41,470 nt of DNA from an uncultured Bacteroidales bacterium (GTDB lineage: Bacteria > Bacteroidota > Bacteroidia > Bacteroidales > F082): positions 1 to 41,470 of the forward strand of contig CALFIT010000168.1 of the NCBI GenBank assembly GCA_937877465.1, read 5' to 3'. Shown one piece after another: positions 1 through 7,367 of the stretch. Within the stretch, counting starts at the first letter, position 1. Every line of letters begins with the position of its first letter. The translations under genes were made by a program, and so were the position numbers. Under the pieces are notes generated by a model, which searched no databases, had not been told where the DNA came from, and was given only the letters and a program-made list of their open reading frames with translations.

Positions 1-2
1 AC

Positions 3-152
3 CTGCTTGCCAACATGGCTTTGGTGGGCGAGGCTATCATGTTAGCCATGCGGACGGCCACGGAGTGGGACGAAAGCCAAAAAAATGGAACCAGACACGC
101 CCCGCTAAAACAGCATCTCAGGCTTCATCTGCAAGAATTCCTCAGCCTTTAG
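3..152 (+). CDS. C-terminal fragment of an unidentified protein (5' end outside window)
   Basis: Reading from base 3, the frame is open for 49 codons and ends in TAG at 150-152. The peptide begins LLANMALVGEAIMLAMRTAT and continues with a charged, helix-like tail ending LQEFLSL. Its composition is that of an ordinary protein C-terminus rather than random translation. The family was not recognised. The next gene begins about 175 bp later behind its own promoter, so this is probably a separate transcription unit. The longer overlapping frame that starts at 65 has a basic, low-quality composition and looks like a shadow. Confidence 0.4.
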   Translation: MLANMALVGEAIMLAMRTATEWDESQKNGTRHAPLKQHLRLHLQEFLSL

Positions 153-270
153 GCCGCCTCCACCCGACAGTTTTCGACGAATTTTGCGAACTCCACTTTG
201 CAATTTTTTCTATTTTTTGCCGATTAAATCCGACAATTGTTTACAGAAATAATTTTTATCATTTTCATTA

Positions 271-319
271 GATATATCAAATAAAATCATTATCTTTGCA
301 GCGAATTATTAGATATATC
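271..319 (+). promoter_or_regulatory. hipBA promoter with two palindromic operator boxes
   Basis: The 8-bp palindrome GATATATC, within the longer TAGATATATCA, occurs at 271-278 and 312-319. The two copies are 41 bp apart, about four helical turns. Between them lies TATCTTTG (291-298), a match to the Bacteroidota -7 consensus TAnnTTTG. HipB-type antitoxins repress their own operon by binding such palindromes. The arrangement therefore fits autoregulation with the promoter caught between two operators. The binding itself is inferred. Confidence 0.7.
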
Positions 320-327
320 ATAAAATT

Positions 328-678
328 ATGACTGATATTTATGCTTTAACAGATAATGCTATTTTGGCACAAATTGGGCAAGAATTGAAGAAAGCCCGTG
401 TCGGACAAAACCTTTCACAGCAAGCTTTGGCCTCCGCTTCAGGACTTTCCGCTTTCTCCATCAGCCAAATGGAAAACGGGCACAACACTTCGTTGATGAG
501 CCTCGTCATGGTGCTTCGCGCCCTCAATCGATTAGATGTATTCGAGGATTTGTTCAAAGAAAAACCCATTAGCCCGATAGCATTATCGGAATACGCCAAG
601 AAACACCCGCAGCGGAAACGCGCATACAAGTCGGCAAAAGCTTCTACAACAGACGATTTCAATTGGGATAACGACTAA
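328..678 (+). CDS. hipB: HipB-like XRE-family antitoxin/repressor
   Basis: This 116-residue protein has a Cro/C1-type helix-turn-helix at about residues 10-65. The stretch SQQALASASGLSAFSISQME is the classic HTH_3 signature. The C-terminal 40 residues are lysine-rich and probably disordered. The gene lies 14 bp upstream of a HipA-like kinase in the same orientation, the usual order of hipBA modules. Its likely roles are to bind and neutralise HipA and to repress the operon through the GATATATC boxes. The ATG at 328 is the start that places the -7 element about 30 bp upstream. The symbol is assigned by context and family and does not imply orthology to E. coli hipB. Confidence 0.8.
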   Translation: MTDIYALTDNAILAQIGQELKKARVGQNLSQQALASASGLSAFSISQMENGHNTSLMSLVMVLRALNRLDVFEDLFKEKPISPIALSEYAKKHPQRKRAYKSAKASTTDDFNWDND

Positions 679-692
679 AAGCCACCTGCCTC

Positions 693-1973
693 ATGATTAA
701 TTACGCTGATGTTTATCTCTGGAGCCAACACGTAGGAACTGTTGCCTGGGATGAGAGCCGACAAGCCGGCAGTTTTGAATATACCTCCGATTTCATCCGT
801 TCAGGATTGGAGGTTTCTCCCCTAATGATGCCTTTGAAGAACGGGAACGTGTATCAGTTCCCTTCCTTGTCACACGACACTTTCCTTGGCCTGCCCGGAC
901 TTTTAGCCGATGCTTTGCCTGATGCTTTCGGTAAGGCATTGCTCGACAAATGGCTCGTTTCGGTAGGGCGCACATTTGCCAACCCTATCGAGCGGCTTTG
1001 CTATCAAGGCAAGCGCAGCATGGGAGCATTGGAGTTTGTACCTGCACAAGACAACTATTTGGAACGAGGCACTCAATTGGAAATCGATTCTCTTGTTGAA
1101 ATTGCCCGAGAGGTGCTCGACCAAAAGAAACAGTTGGACTCCAACCTTCACGAAGACACCAAAGAAGCCATTGCCAACATCATCAGAGTGGGCACGTCGG
1201 CGGGCGGACAACGCGCCAAAGCCGTTGTCGCCTTCAATGACGAAACGGGTGAAGTAAGAAGCGGGCAGATTGACGCACCCGAAGGATTCCAGCATTGGCT
1301 CCTGAAATTGGACGGCGTGACTAATGCTGAACTTGGCGACCCGAAACACTATGGACGAATAGAATACGTCTATTCTCTGATGGCTCGTGAAGCGGGTATC
1401 GACATGTCAGAATGTCGCCTGATTGAAGAGAATGGCCGCGCCCATTTTATGACCCGTCGCTTCGATCGTGTCAACGGAAACGAGAAAGTCCACATGCAAA
1501 CGCTGTGCGGCATTGCACATTACGACTACAAAATGCTTCATGCCTACAGTTACGAGCAGGTTTTTCAAGTGATGCGCCGATTGAAGTTGCCTTACAGCCA
1601 AGCCGAGGAAATGTTCCGTCGCATGGTTTTCAACGTGATTGCCCGAAACCAAGACGACCACACCAAAAACATCTCGTTTCTCATGAACCGGCAAGGAAGG
1701 TGGTCGCTCTCCCCTGCCTATGATATTTCTTGGGCTTACAATCCCAAGGGCGCATGGACATCGAAGCACCAATTGTCCATCAATGGCAAATGGGATGGCG
1801 TCACCCGCGACGATCTTCTCAGTCTGGCAAAAAACGTCAACATCAAACAAACTGACGACATTATAAATAAGGTAATAGCCGCCGTCAGCAAATGGCCAAA
1901 ACTCGCGAAAGAATACGACATTCCCGACAAGACCATTAAAGCCATGGGGCAGGCCCTATTGCTCAAAATTTAA
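693..1973 (+). CDS. hipA: HipA-like serine/threonine kinase toxin
   Basis: At 426 residues this is close to E. coli HipA (440). The N-terminal ~100 residues resemble the HipA N1/couple_hipA region. GTSAGGQRAKAVVAFN (near residue 167) corresponds to the glycine-rich loop region. HWLLKLDG follows in the position of the nucleotide-binding lysine. NQDDHTKNISFLM (near 315) is the catalytic-loop type motif with Asp and Asn. SPAYDISWAYNP supplies the metal-binding Asp of the DxS motif. All kinase motifs appear intact, so the toxin is probably active. Family members phosphorylate translation-related targets such as glutamyl-tRNA synthetase; the target here is unknown. It is probably co-transcribed with the antitoxin upstream. 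Confidence 0.85.
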   Translation: MINYADVYLWSQHVGTVAWDESRQAGSFEYTSDFIRSGLEVSPLMMPLKNGNVYQFPSLSHDTFLGLPGLLADALPDAFGKALLDKWLVSVGRTFANPIERLCYQGKRSMGALEFVPAQDNYLERGTQLEIDSLVEIAREVLDQKKQLDSNLHEDTKEAIANIIRVGTSAGGQRAKAVVAFNDETGEVRSGQIDAPEGFQHWLLKLDGVTNAELGDPKHYGRIEYVYSLMAREAGIDMSECRLIEENGRAHFMTRRFDRVNGNEKVHMQTLCGIAHYDYKMLHAYSYEQVFQVMRRLKLPYSQAEEMFRRMVFNVIARNQDDHTKNISFLMNRQGRWSLSPAYDISWAYNPKGAWTSKHQLSINGKWDGVTRDDLLSLAKNVNIKQTDDIINKVIAAVSKWPKLAKEYDIPDKTIKAMGQALLLKI

Positions 1974-2014
1974 GTTTTTTTTCAAGCAAAACCCAACAAT
2001 TCCAAAAAAAGTCG

Positions 2015-2022
2015 TATCTTTG
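2015..2022 (+). promoter_or_regulatory. rpsO promoter -7 element
   Basis: TATCTTTG matches the Bacteroidota -7 consensus TAnnTTTG and lies 45 bp before the rpsO ATG, just behind an A-rich stretch. The leader is then about 40 nt, long enough for ribosomal-protein autoregulation, but no specific structure could be assigned. Confidence 0.6.
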
Positions 2023-2066
2023 CAGCCCGTTTAGAACAACAAATTCATCGTAAAAAGAAGAAAATT

Positions 2067-2336
2067 ATGTACTTAACTGCAGAAAAGAAATCAGAGATTT
2101 TCAGCCAATACGGCAAGAACGCTGCCGATACTGGTTCAGCAGAAGGCCAAATCGCTTTGTTCACCTACAGAATCAAGCATTTGACAGAGCAAACGAAAGT
2201 CCATCACAAGGATGTGGCGGCCAAACGCGCGTTGGTTGGCTTGGTAGGCAAGAGAAGAAAGCTTCTCGATTATCTGAAGAGAACCGACATCGAAAGATAC
2301 CGTAACATCATCAAGGAACTGGGCATCAGGAAGTAA
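2067..2336 (+). CDS. rpsO: 30S ribosomal protein S15
   Basis: The 89-residue length is exactly that of S15. The protein contains the conserved core DTGSAEGQIALFTYRIKHLT and KRALVGLVGKRRKLLDYLKR. S15 is a primary 16S rRNA-binding protein of the small subunit platform. It is followed by a factor-independent terminator and then by pnp. The rpsO-pnp neighbourhood is widespread in bacteria and links translation to RNA turnover. Confidence 0.98.
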   Translation: MYLTAEKKSEIFSQYGKNAADTGSAEGQIALFTYRIKHLTEQTKVHHKDVAAKRALVGLVGKRRKLLDYLKRTDIERYRNIIKELGIRK

Positions 2337-2369
2337 GGCTTCCCGACTGCTCGACCGAAAGCAGAAAAA

Positions 2370-2393
2370 GGCAATGTCGCATTGCCTTTTTTT
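2370..2393 (+). terminator. Intrinsic terminator after rpsO
   Basis: GGCAATG-tcg-CATTGCC forms a perfect 7-bp stem with a 3-nt loop, followed by a run of T. It lies about 30 bp after the rpsO stop. It should end or attenuate transcription before pnp. Confidence 0.85.
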
Positions 2394-2461
2394 GCTATTT
2401 GACAATTTACCCATTCATTACATTAAACGCTAAGAGAAAACAGTAAAAAATCATCAAAATC

Positions 2462-4708
2462 ATGGGTCCACAAGGATTTACACAAACCATCAAAATGCCT
2501 AACGGTCAGGAGATTACATTGAACACCGGCCGTTACGCCAAGCAAGCCGACGGATCAGTCATGCTCCGCTGCGGCGACACCGTACTTTTGGCCACCGTTT
2601 GCTCGGCAACGGAAGTGGCTCCCGAAACCGATTTCTTCCCCCTGTCCGTTGATTATAGGGAAAAATACTACTCCACGGGCAAATTCCCGGGCGGTTTCTT
2701 CAAACGCGAGGCCAAGCCCTCCGACTACGAGGTGCTCATCTCGCGCCTCATCGACCGCGCCCTGCGCCCGCTGTTCCCCGACGACTACCACGCCGAGACC
2801 ATCGTGCAAGTCAACCTCCTGTCGAACGACAAGGAGACGACACCCGACTCGTTGGCAGCCTTGGCAGCCTCGGCAGCCATCAGCGTGAGCGACATCCCGT
2901 TCCACGGCCCGATTTCGGAGGTGCGCGTGGCCCTCATCGGCGACGAATACGTCATCAACCCGACCTTCAAGCAAATGGAGGAAGCCCGCCTCGAACTGAT
3001 GGTGGCCGCCTCGATGAAGGACATCTGCATGGTGGAAGGCGAATGCAAGGAAGTGAGCGAGCAAGAGATGCTCGGTGCCCTGAAAGCCGCCCACGAAGCC
3101 ATCAAGATCCAATGCCAAGCGCAACTCGACCTGATGGCGCAAGTCAACAAGGCCAAGCGCGAATATTGCCACGAGGTGAACGACGAGAACCTCCGCGCCG
3201 AAATCGAAGCCAACTGCTACCAGCCGTGCTACGACTTCGCCCTCACTGGCTGCGCCGACAAGCACCTGCGCGAAGAGACCTTCAGCGGCATCTTGGACAA
3301 ATACTTAGAGAAATACACTGAAGAAGAGCTTGAGACCGTGAAGCCCCTGGCCAAGCGTTATTTCCACGACGTGGAACGCTCGGCCGTGCGCAACGCCGTG
3401 CTCAACGAGCGCATCCGCCTCGATGGTCGCAAGACCGACGAGGTGCGTCCCATCTGGACCGAAGTCGACATCCTGCCCAAGGCCCACGGCTCGGCCGTGT
3501 TCACCCGTGGCGAGACCCAGGCTTTGGTCACCGTCACCCTCGGCACCAAGCTCGACGAGCAGACCTTAGACGGTGCCGTGGTGGAAGGCACGAAGAACTT
3601 CACGCTGCACTACAACTTCCCCGGCTTCGCCACCGGCGAACCCAAGGCGCAACGCAGCACCAGCCGACGCGAAATCGGTCACGGCAACTTGGCCGAGCGC
3701 GCCCTCAAGACGATGGTGCCGCATGACGAGAGTATGCCTTACACCGTTCGCATCGTGAGCGACATCTTAGAATCCAACGGCTCTTCGTCGATGGCCTCAG
3801 TGTGTGGCGGCTGCCTCGCGCTGATGGACGCCGGCGTGCCGATGCGCAAGCCCGTCGCAGGCGTGGCTATGGGCATGATCAGCGACAGCGAGACCGGCAA
3901 ATACGCCATCCTGACCGACATCCTCGGCGATGAGGACCACCTCGGCGACATGGACTTCAAGGTCACCGGCACCCGCGATGGCATCACCGCCTGCCAGATG
4001 GACATCAAGGTCGATGGACTCAGCTACGAAGTGCTGACCGAAGCCTTGGAGCAAGCCCGTCAGGGCCGCCTCCACATCTTGGACGAGATGGCCAAGACCA
4101 TCACCGAGCCTCGTGCCGACTACAAGGAGTTCGTGCCGCGCATCGAGACCATGTTCATCCCGAAGGACATGATCGGTGCCGTCATCGGACCTGGCGGCAA
4201 GGTCATCCAAGAGATGCAGAAAGAGACCAACACCGTCATCGTCATCACCGAAGACGAGGAGAAAGGCATCGTGGAGATTGCATCGCAGAACAAGGAAGAC
4301 ATCGAGGCCTGCAAAGCCAAGATCAAGGCTATCGTGCAAGTGCCCGAGGTCGGAGAAGTCTACCACGGGAAGATCGTCAGCATCATGGCCTTTGGCGCCT
4401 TCGTCGAAATCATCCCCAACAAGGACGGCCTGCTCCACATCTCCGAAATCGACTGGAAGCGTTACGAGACGATGGAAGAGACCGGCCTGAAGGAAGGCGA
4501 CGAGATCGACGTGAAGCTCATCGAAATCGACCAGAAGACCGGCAAGCTGCGTCTCTCGCACCGTGCCCTGCTGCCCAAGCCGGAAGGATACGAAGAAAAG
4601 AAAAGCGGCAACGGCGGCGGCAACCGCAATAGCGGCAATCGTAGTGGGCATAGCAGCGGCAACCGCAACGGCGGTGGCAACCGCAATGGCGGCAGTCGCA
4701 GAAGATAA
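2462..4708 (+). CDS. pnp: Polynucleotide phosphorylase
   Basis: This is a 748-residue 3'-5' phosphorolytic exoribonuclease. Two RNase PH domains (about 10-230 and 320-545) are joined by a helical linker. A KH domain follows (MIGAVIGPGGKVIQEMQKET, near 570), then an S1 domain (VGEVYHGKIVSIMAFGAFVE, near 630). The second core carries the signature region FPGFATGEPKAQRSTSRREI and the catalytic-region motif LGDEDHLGDMDFKVTGT. The family is usually about 700 residues. The excess is a Gly/Asn/Arg/Ser-rich tail of about 40 residues ending GGSRRR, probably a disordered RNA-binding extension. It lies downstream of rpsO and upstream of rpoD on the same strand. Confidence 0.97.
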   Translation: MGPQGFTQTIKMPNGQEITLNTGRYAKQADGSVMLRCGDTVLLATVCSATEVAPETDFFPLSVDYREKYYSTGKFPGGFFKREAKPSDYEVLISRLIDRALRPLFPDDYHAETIVQVNLLSNDKETTPDSLAALAASAAISVSDIPFHGPISEVRVALIGDEYVINPTFKQMEEARLELMVAASMKDICMVEGECKEVSEQEMLGALKAAHEAIKIQCQAQLDLMAQVNKAKREYCHEVNDENLRAEIEANCYQPCYDFALTGCADKHLREETFSGILDKYLEKYTEEELETVKPLAKRYFHDVERSAVRNAVLNERIRLDGRKTDEVRPIWTEVDILPKAHGSAVFTRGETQALVTVTLGTKLDEQTLDGAVVEGTKNFTLHYNFPGFATGEPKAQRSTSRREIGHGNLAERALKTMVPHDESMPYTVRIVSDILESNGSSSMASVCGGCLALMDAGVPMRKPVAGVAMGMISDSETGKYAILTDILGDEDHLGDMDFKVTGTRDGITACQMDIKVDGLSYEVLTEALEQARQGRLHILDEMAKTITEPRADYKEFVPRIETMFIPKDMIGAVIGPGGKVIQEMQKETNTVIVITEDEEKGIVEIASQNKEDIEACKAKIKAIVQVPEVGEVYHGKIVSIMAFGAFVEIIPNKDGLLHISEIDWKRYETMEETGLKEGDEIDVKLIEIDQKTGKLRLSHRALLPKPEGYEEKKSGNGGGNRNSGNRSGHSSGNRNGGGNRNGGSRRR

Positions 4709-4731
4709 TTAATTAATGATTAATGAGGAGT

Positions 4732-4757
4732 TCTGGCGGATTCCCGAATCCGCCAGA
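4732..4757. repeat. Perfect 12-bp inverted repeat between pnp and rpoD
   Basis: TCTGGCGGATTC and its exact reverse complement GAATCCGCCAGA are separated by only two C residues. The hairpin is strong but is not followed by a T run, so it is not a typical intrinsic terminator on the plus strand. It could stabilise the pnp 3' end, act as an operator or processing site for rpoD, or be a small dispersed palindrome. Confidence 0.7.
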
Positions 4758-4814
4758 CTTTGAATAAAGTCCCTTATTTGGGAAAAAGATTATTTTGAAC
4801 TAAACTAACGTTAA

Positions 4815-5678
4815 ATGAGGCAGTTAAAGATTACGAAGCAGGTGACGAACAGGGAAACCGCGTCCTTGGACAAGTACCTGCAAGAGATTGGTAAGGTTGA
4901 GCTGATTTCGGCTGAAGAAGAGGTCGAGCTGGCGCAACGTATCAAGCAAGGCGACAAGGTCGCATTGGAAAAACTCACCAAGGCCAACTTGCGCTTTGTG
5001 GTCTCCGTAGCAAAACAGTATCAGAACCAAGGCCTCAGTCTTCCCGACTTAATCAACGAAGGCAACTTGGGGCTGATCAAAGCCGCACAACGTTTCGACG
5101 AAACCAGAGGTTTCAAGTTCATCTCCTACGCCGTGTGGTGGATCCGACAGTCCATCCTACAGGCCTTGGCCGAACAATCGCGCATTGTCCGCCTCCCTCT
5201 CAACAAGATCGGTTCCATCAACAAAATCAACAAGACTTACGCCAAGTTAGAGCAAGAATTTGAGCGCGAACCCAATGCAGAGGAGATTGCCGAGGTTTTG
5301 GAAATCACGGAACAGGAGGTGAAAGAGTCGATGAAGAACGCCGGTCGCCACATCTCGATGGACGCGCCGCTCGTGCAAGACGAAGACAACAACATGTACG
5401 ACGTGCTGAAAAGCGAGGAAGCCCCGACGCCCGAGACCGAACTTCTGTATGAGTCGTTGCGAAAGGAAATCGACCGAGCCATCTCCACGCTGACGCAGCG
5501 GGAGCAGGATGTCGTCCGCCTGTATTTCGGGCTGAACGGCAGCCACCCGATGACGCTCGAGGAGATCGGAGAGAAATTCGACCTGACGCGCGAGCGCGTG
5601 CGCCAAATCAAGGAAAAGGCCATCCGCCGGTTGAAACACACCAGCCGAAGCAAGATCCTGAAGAGTTATCTCGGTTGA
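4815..5678 (+). CDS. rpoD: Primary RNA polymerase sigma factor (sigma-70, Bacteroidota type)
   Basis: This 287-residue protein begins directly at region 1.2 (DKYLQEIGKVELISAEEEVE) and lacks region 1.1, as in the primary sigma factors of Bacteroidota. Region 2 is intact: ANLRFVVSVAKQYQNQGLSL, DLINEGNLGLIKAAQRFDET, and the -10-binding RGFKFISYAVWWIRQSI. Region 3 and a complete region 4.2 helix-turn-helix (TLEEIGEKFDLTRERVRQIK) follow. The gene directs recognition of the housekeeping -33/-7 promoters seen in this window. It ends in a strong terminator that was duplicated when the ATPase unit downstream was acquired. Confidence 0.95.
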   Translation: MRQLKITKQVTNRETASLDKYLQEIGKVELISAEEEVELAQRIKQGDKVALEKLTKANLRFVVSVAKQYQNQGLSLPDLINEGNLGLIKAAQRFDETRGFKFISYAVWWIRQSILQALAEQSRIVRLPLNKIGSINKINKTYAKLEQEFEREPNAEEIAEVLEITEQEVKESMKNAGRHISMDAPLVQDEDNNMYDVLKSEEAPTPETELLYESLRKEIDRAISTLTQREQDVVRLYFGLNGSHPMTLEEIGEKFDLTRERVRQIKEKAIRRLKHTSRSKILKSYLG

Positions 5679-5724
5679 AAACCAAAAGGAGCCTCTCAAT
5701 TGATTTTGAGGGGCTTTTTTGATG
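5670..5724 (+). repeat. Left copy of duplicated rpoD 3' end and terminator (unit A boundary)
   Basis: The segment from the last codons of rpoD (CTCGGTTGA) through the terminator T run is present again at 7075-7128, beyond the ATPase gene. The last 25 bp of shared terminator sequence are identical in both copies, and the preceding ~25 bp match with a few substitutions and single-base gaps. The right copy even keeps CTCGGTTAA, matching the rpoD Leu-Gly-stop codons. This shows that the ATPase unit was inserted with duplication of its target or carried an rpoD 3' end. Confidence 0.8.
5690..5721 (+). terminator. rpoD intrinsic terminator
   Basis: AGCCTCTCAA and TTGAGGGGCT flank a short loop, giving a 10-bp stem with one G-T pair, followed by six T. 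It begins about 12 bp after the rpoD stop. Confidence 0.9.
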
Positions 5725-5735
5725 CACTCATCCTT

Positions 5736-5830
5736 CTTCCATAAACGAAATTTCCGGAATTTTTGCGGAAAATTTCTTCCATAAAAGAAATTTTTCCTAT
5801 TTTTGCAGAAAATTACTTCCATAAAAGCAG
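5736..5830 (+). repeat. Three tandem ~40-bp repeats forming the unit A promoter/operator
   Basis: CTTCCATAAA recurs at 5736, 5776 and 5816, exactly 40 bp apart. The first two units are near-complete copies, each ending in a TTTTTGC(G/A)GAAAA block. The third runs into the ATPase start. The second unit contains TATTTTTG (5799-5806), a perfect -7 element. It also contains the inverted repeat AAATTTCTT-ccataa-AAGAAATTT. This looks like an array of operator sites overlapping the promoter, as expected for an autoregulated gene. Confidence 0.75.
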
Positions 5831-5835
5831 AAATC

Positions 5836-7047
5836 ATGGAATACATCATCCGACAAAACTACTTGGATAAAGTCGAGAAATATTTCGGCAAAGACACCAT
5901 CATTGTGCTGACGGGCCAAAGGAGAGTGGGCAAAAGTTTCATCTTGAAGCAGTTGCGCGACAAAAAGCTGCACGAACCCAATTCCAACGTGATTTTCATC
6001 GACAAGGAGAAACGGGAATTCGACTTCATCCAAACCTACCGTGACTTGAATGACTATATTGAAGGCCACCGACAAATTGGCTCAAAAAACTACATCTTTA
6101 TCGATGAGATTCAGGACATTGCGGAGTTTGAGCGCACACTGAGGAGTTACTATACCGAGCCTGACACGGAAATCGTTGTCACGGGAAGCAACGCCAAGAT
6201 GTTGAGCAACGAATTGAGCACGCTCATAGGCGGCAGATACAAGGAAATTTACATCCAATCGCTTTGCTATCAGGAGTTTCTGGTTTTTCACAACTTGTCG
6301 GACAGTGATGATTCCTTGGCCAAATACATCCAATTCGGAGGCTTGCCGGGATTGGTGAAAATCGGGCTTGACGCGGAGGATGCCCGTGAGTATCAGATGG
6401 ACATTTACCATACCGTTTTGCTGAAGGACATCATCATGCGCAACGAAATCCGCAACGCGACTTTCCTTGAAATCCTTGTGCGTTTCCTTGCCGACAACAC
6501 GGGGAAGCTCATCTCGGCCAACAGCATCTCGAAATTCATGAAGTCGCAAGGCGAAAACGTCACCCCTACGGCCATCAACAACTATATTGGATACCTGACC
6601 GAAGCCTACATGATCCAAAAGGTGAACCGCTACGACATTCACGGGAAACGCTTGTTTGAGAGCAACGACAAGCATTACTTTGAAGACCACGGCATCCGCA
6701 ACGCCTTGGCGGGCGGAAACAGGGAAGGCGACATTGAGAAGGTCATAGAAAACATTATTTATCAGCAACTTGTGCATTCAGGATATGCAGTGACGGTAGG
6801 GCAGTTGCAGGCAGGCGAAATCGACTTTGTTTGCACGGCCAAAAACGGGCAAAGAAGCTATATACAAGCCTCTTACCTCATCGCCGACGAAGCCACCCGC
6901 GAGCGCGAGTTTGGCAACCTCCGCGCCATCAAGGACAACTATCCGAAATACGTCATCTCAATGACCCCGCTTGTCACCCGAAACGACGACAACGGCATCA
7001 CCCATTTGCATTTGCGCAAGTTCCTGACGGAGGGGTTGGGGGCATAA
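5836..7047 (+). CDS. AAA+ ATPase with DUF4143-type C-terminus (unit A)
   Basis: This 403-residue protein has Walker A GQRRVGKS near residue 28 and Walker B NYIFIDEIQDI near 86, followed by the sensor-like VVTGSNAKML. The stretch QFGGLPGL is typical of AAA_14/DUF4143 proteins. The C-terminal ~100 residues include GEIDFVC and YIQASY, a degenerate PD-(D/E)XK-fold pattern in which the usual lysine is not evident. The ATG at 5836 is chosen over one 33 bp upstream because the latter lies inside the promoter repeat. There is no partner gene. The gene is enclosed by a duplicated rpoD terminator and has its own tandem operators. The family's function is unknown; a link to mobility, DNA binding or defence is inference. 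Confidence 0.85.
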   Translation: MEYIIRQNYLDKVEKYFGKDTIIVLTGQRRVGKSFILKQLRDKKLHEPNSNVIFIDKEKREFDFIQTYRDLNDYIEGHRQIGSKNYIFIDEIQDIAEFERTLRSYYTEPDTEIVVTGSNAKMLSNELSTLIGGRYKEIYIQSLCYQEFLVFHNLSDSDDSLAKYIQFGGLPGLVKIGLDAEDAREYQMDIYHTVLLKDIIMRNEIRNATFLEILVRFLADNTGKLISANSISKFMKSQGENVTPTAINNYIGYLTEAYMIQKVNRYDIHGKRLFESNDKHYFEDHGIRNALAGGNREGDIEKVIENIIYQQLVHSGYAVTVGQLQAGEIDFVCTAKNGQRSYIQASYLIADEATREREFGNLRAIKDNYPKYVISMTPLVTRNDDNGITHLHLRKFLTEGLGA

Positions 7048-7074
7048 AGACCCACAGCGAAAACCATGCGTTTA

Positions 7075-7128
7075 CTCGGTTAAAAACGCAAAAGAGCCAC
7101 TCAATTGATTTTGAGGGGCTTTTTAATG
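7075..7128 (+). repeat. Right copy of rpoD 3' end/terminator duplication (includes terminator of the ATPase)
   Basis: This copy starts with CTCGGTTAA and carries the same terminator hairpin as at 5690-5721, with one stem mismatch (AGCCACTCAA against TTGAGGGGCT) and five T. It now serves as the terminator of the unit A ATPase. It may originally have been the native rpoD terminator, displaced by the insertion, or a copy carried by the incoming element. Confidence 0.8.
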
Positions 7129-7137
7129 GTTCCCGCC

Positions 7138-7367
7138 TCACCATTCCCCTACCCTAACATGAAACGTCTTTGAGACCTTGTCGATAGCGATGGAAAAACT
7201 GATGTCGTCCTTGGCAGATTCACCTTTTGGGGGCTCCCAAACCGTTGCCCCAGATGGCGTTGTAGCTTTATCTTGTCTCTGTCATACCAAGTTATTGTCT
7301 TTCTCCATTTGCCATGTGTGATCCTTTTTATTCTATCGTTCCGGTAATACAATAAATCATATCCCAT
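7138..7367 (-). pseudogene. Possible frameshifted remnant downstream of mreB
   Basis: On the minus strand an ATG at 7367 overlaps the mreB end by 11 bp and opens a frame beginning MGYDLLYYRNDRIKRITHGK. After about residue 35 this frame becomes Arg/Ser-rich. At the same point the next frame continues with plausible protein sequence (ATTPSGATVWEPPKGE ... HVRVGEW) to a TGA at 7138. The two halves read like one small protein broken by a single frameshift near 7260. The family was not recognised. It could also be non-coding; no promoter is evident. Confidence 0.3.

Noticed and set aside
65..271. 68-codon open frame at the window start
   Set aside because: Basic, low-quality composition running across the stop of the better frame (3-152) and into the hipBA promoter region; treated as a shadow.
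5736..5830. CRISPR array or short tandem repeat locus
   Set aside because: Only three units, the repeat includes the promoter, no cas genes nearby; operator array is the better reading.
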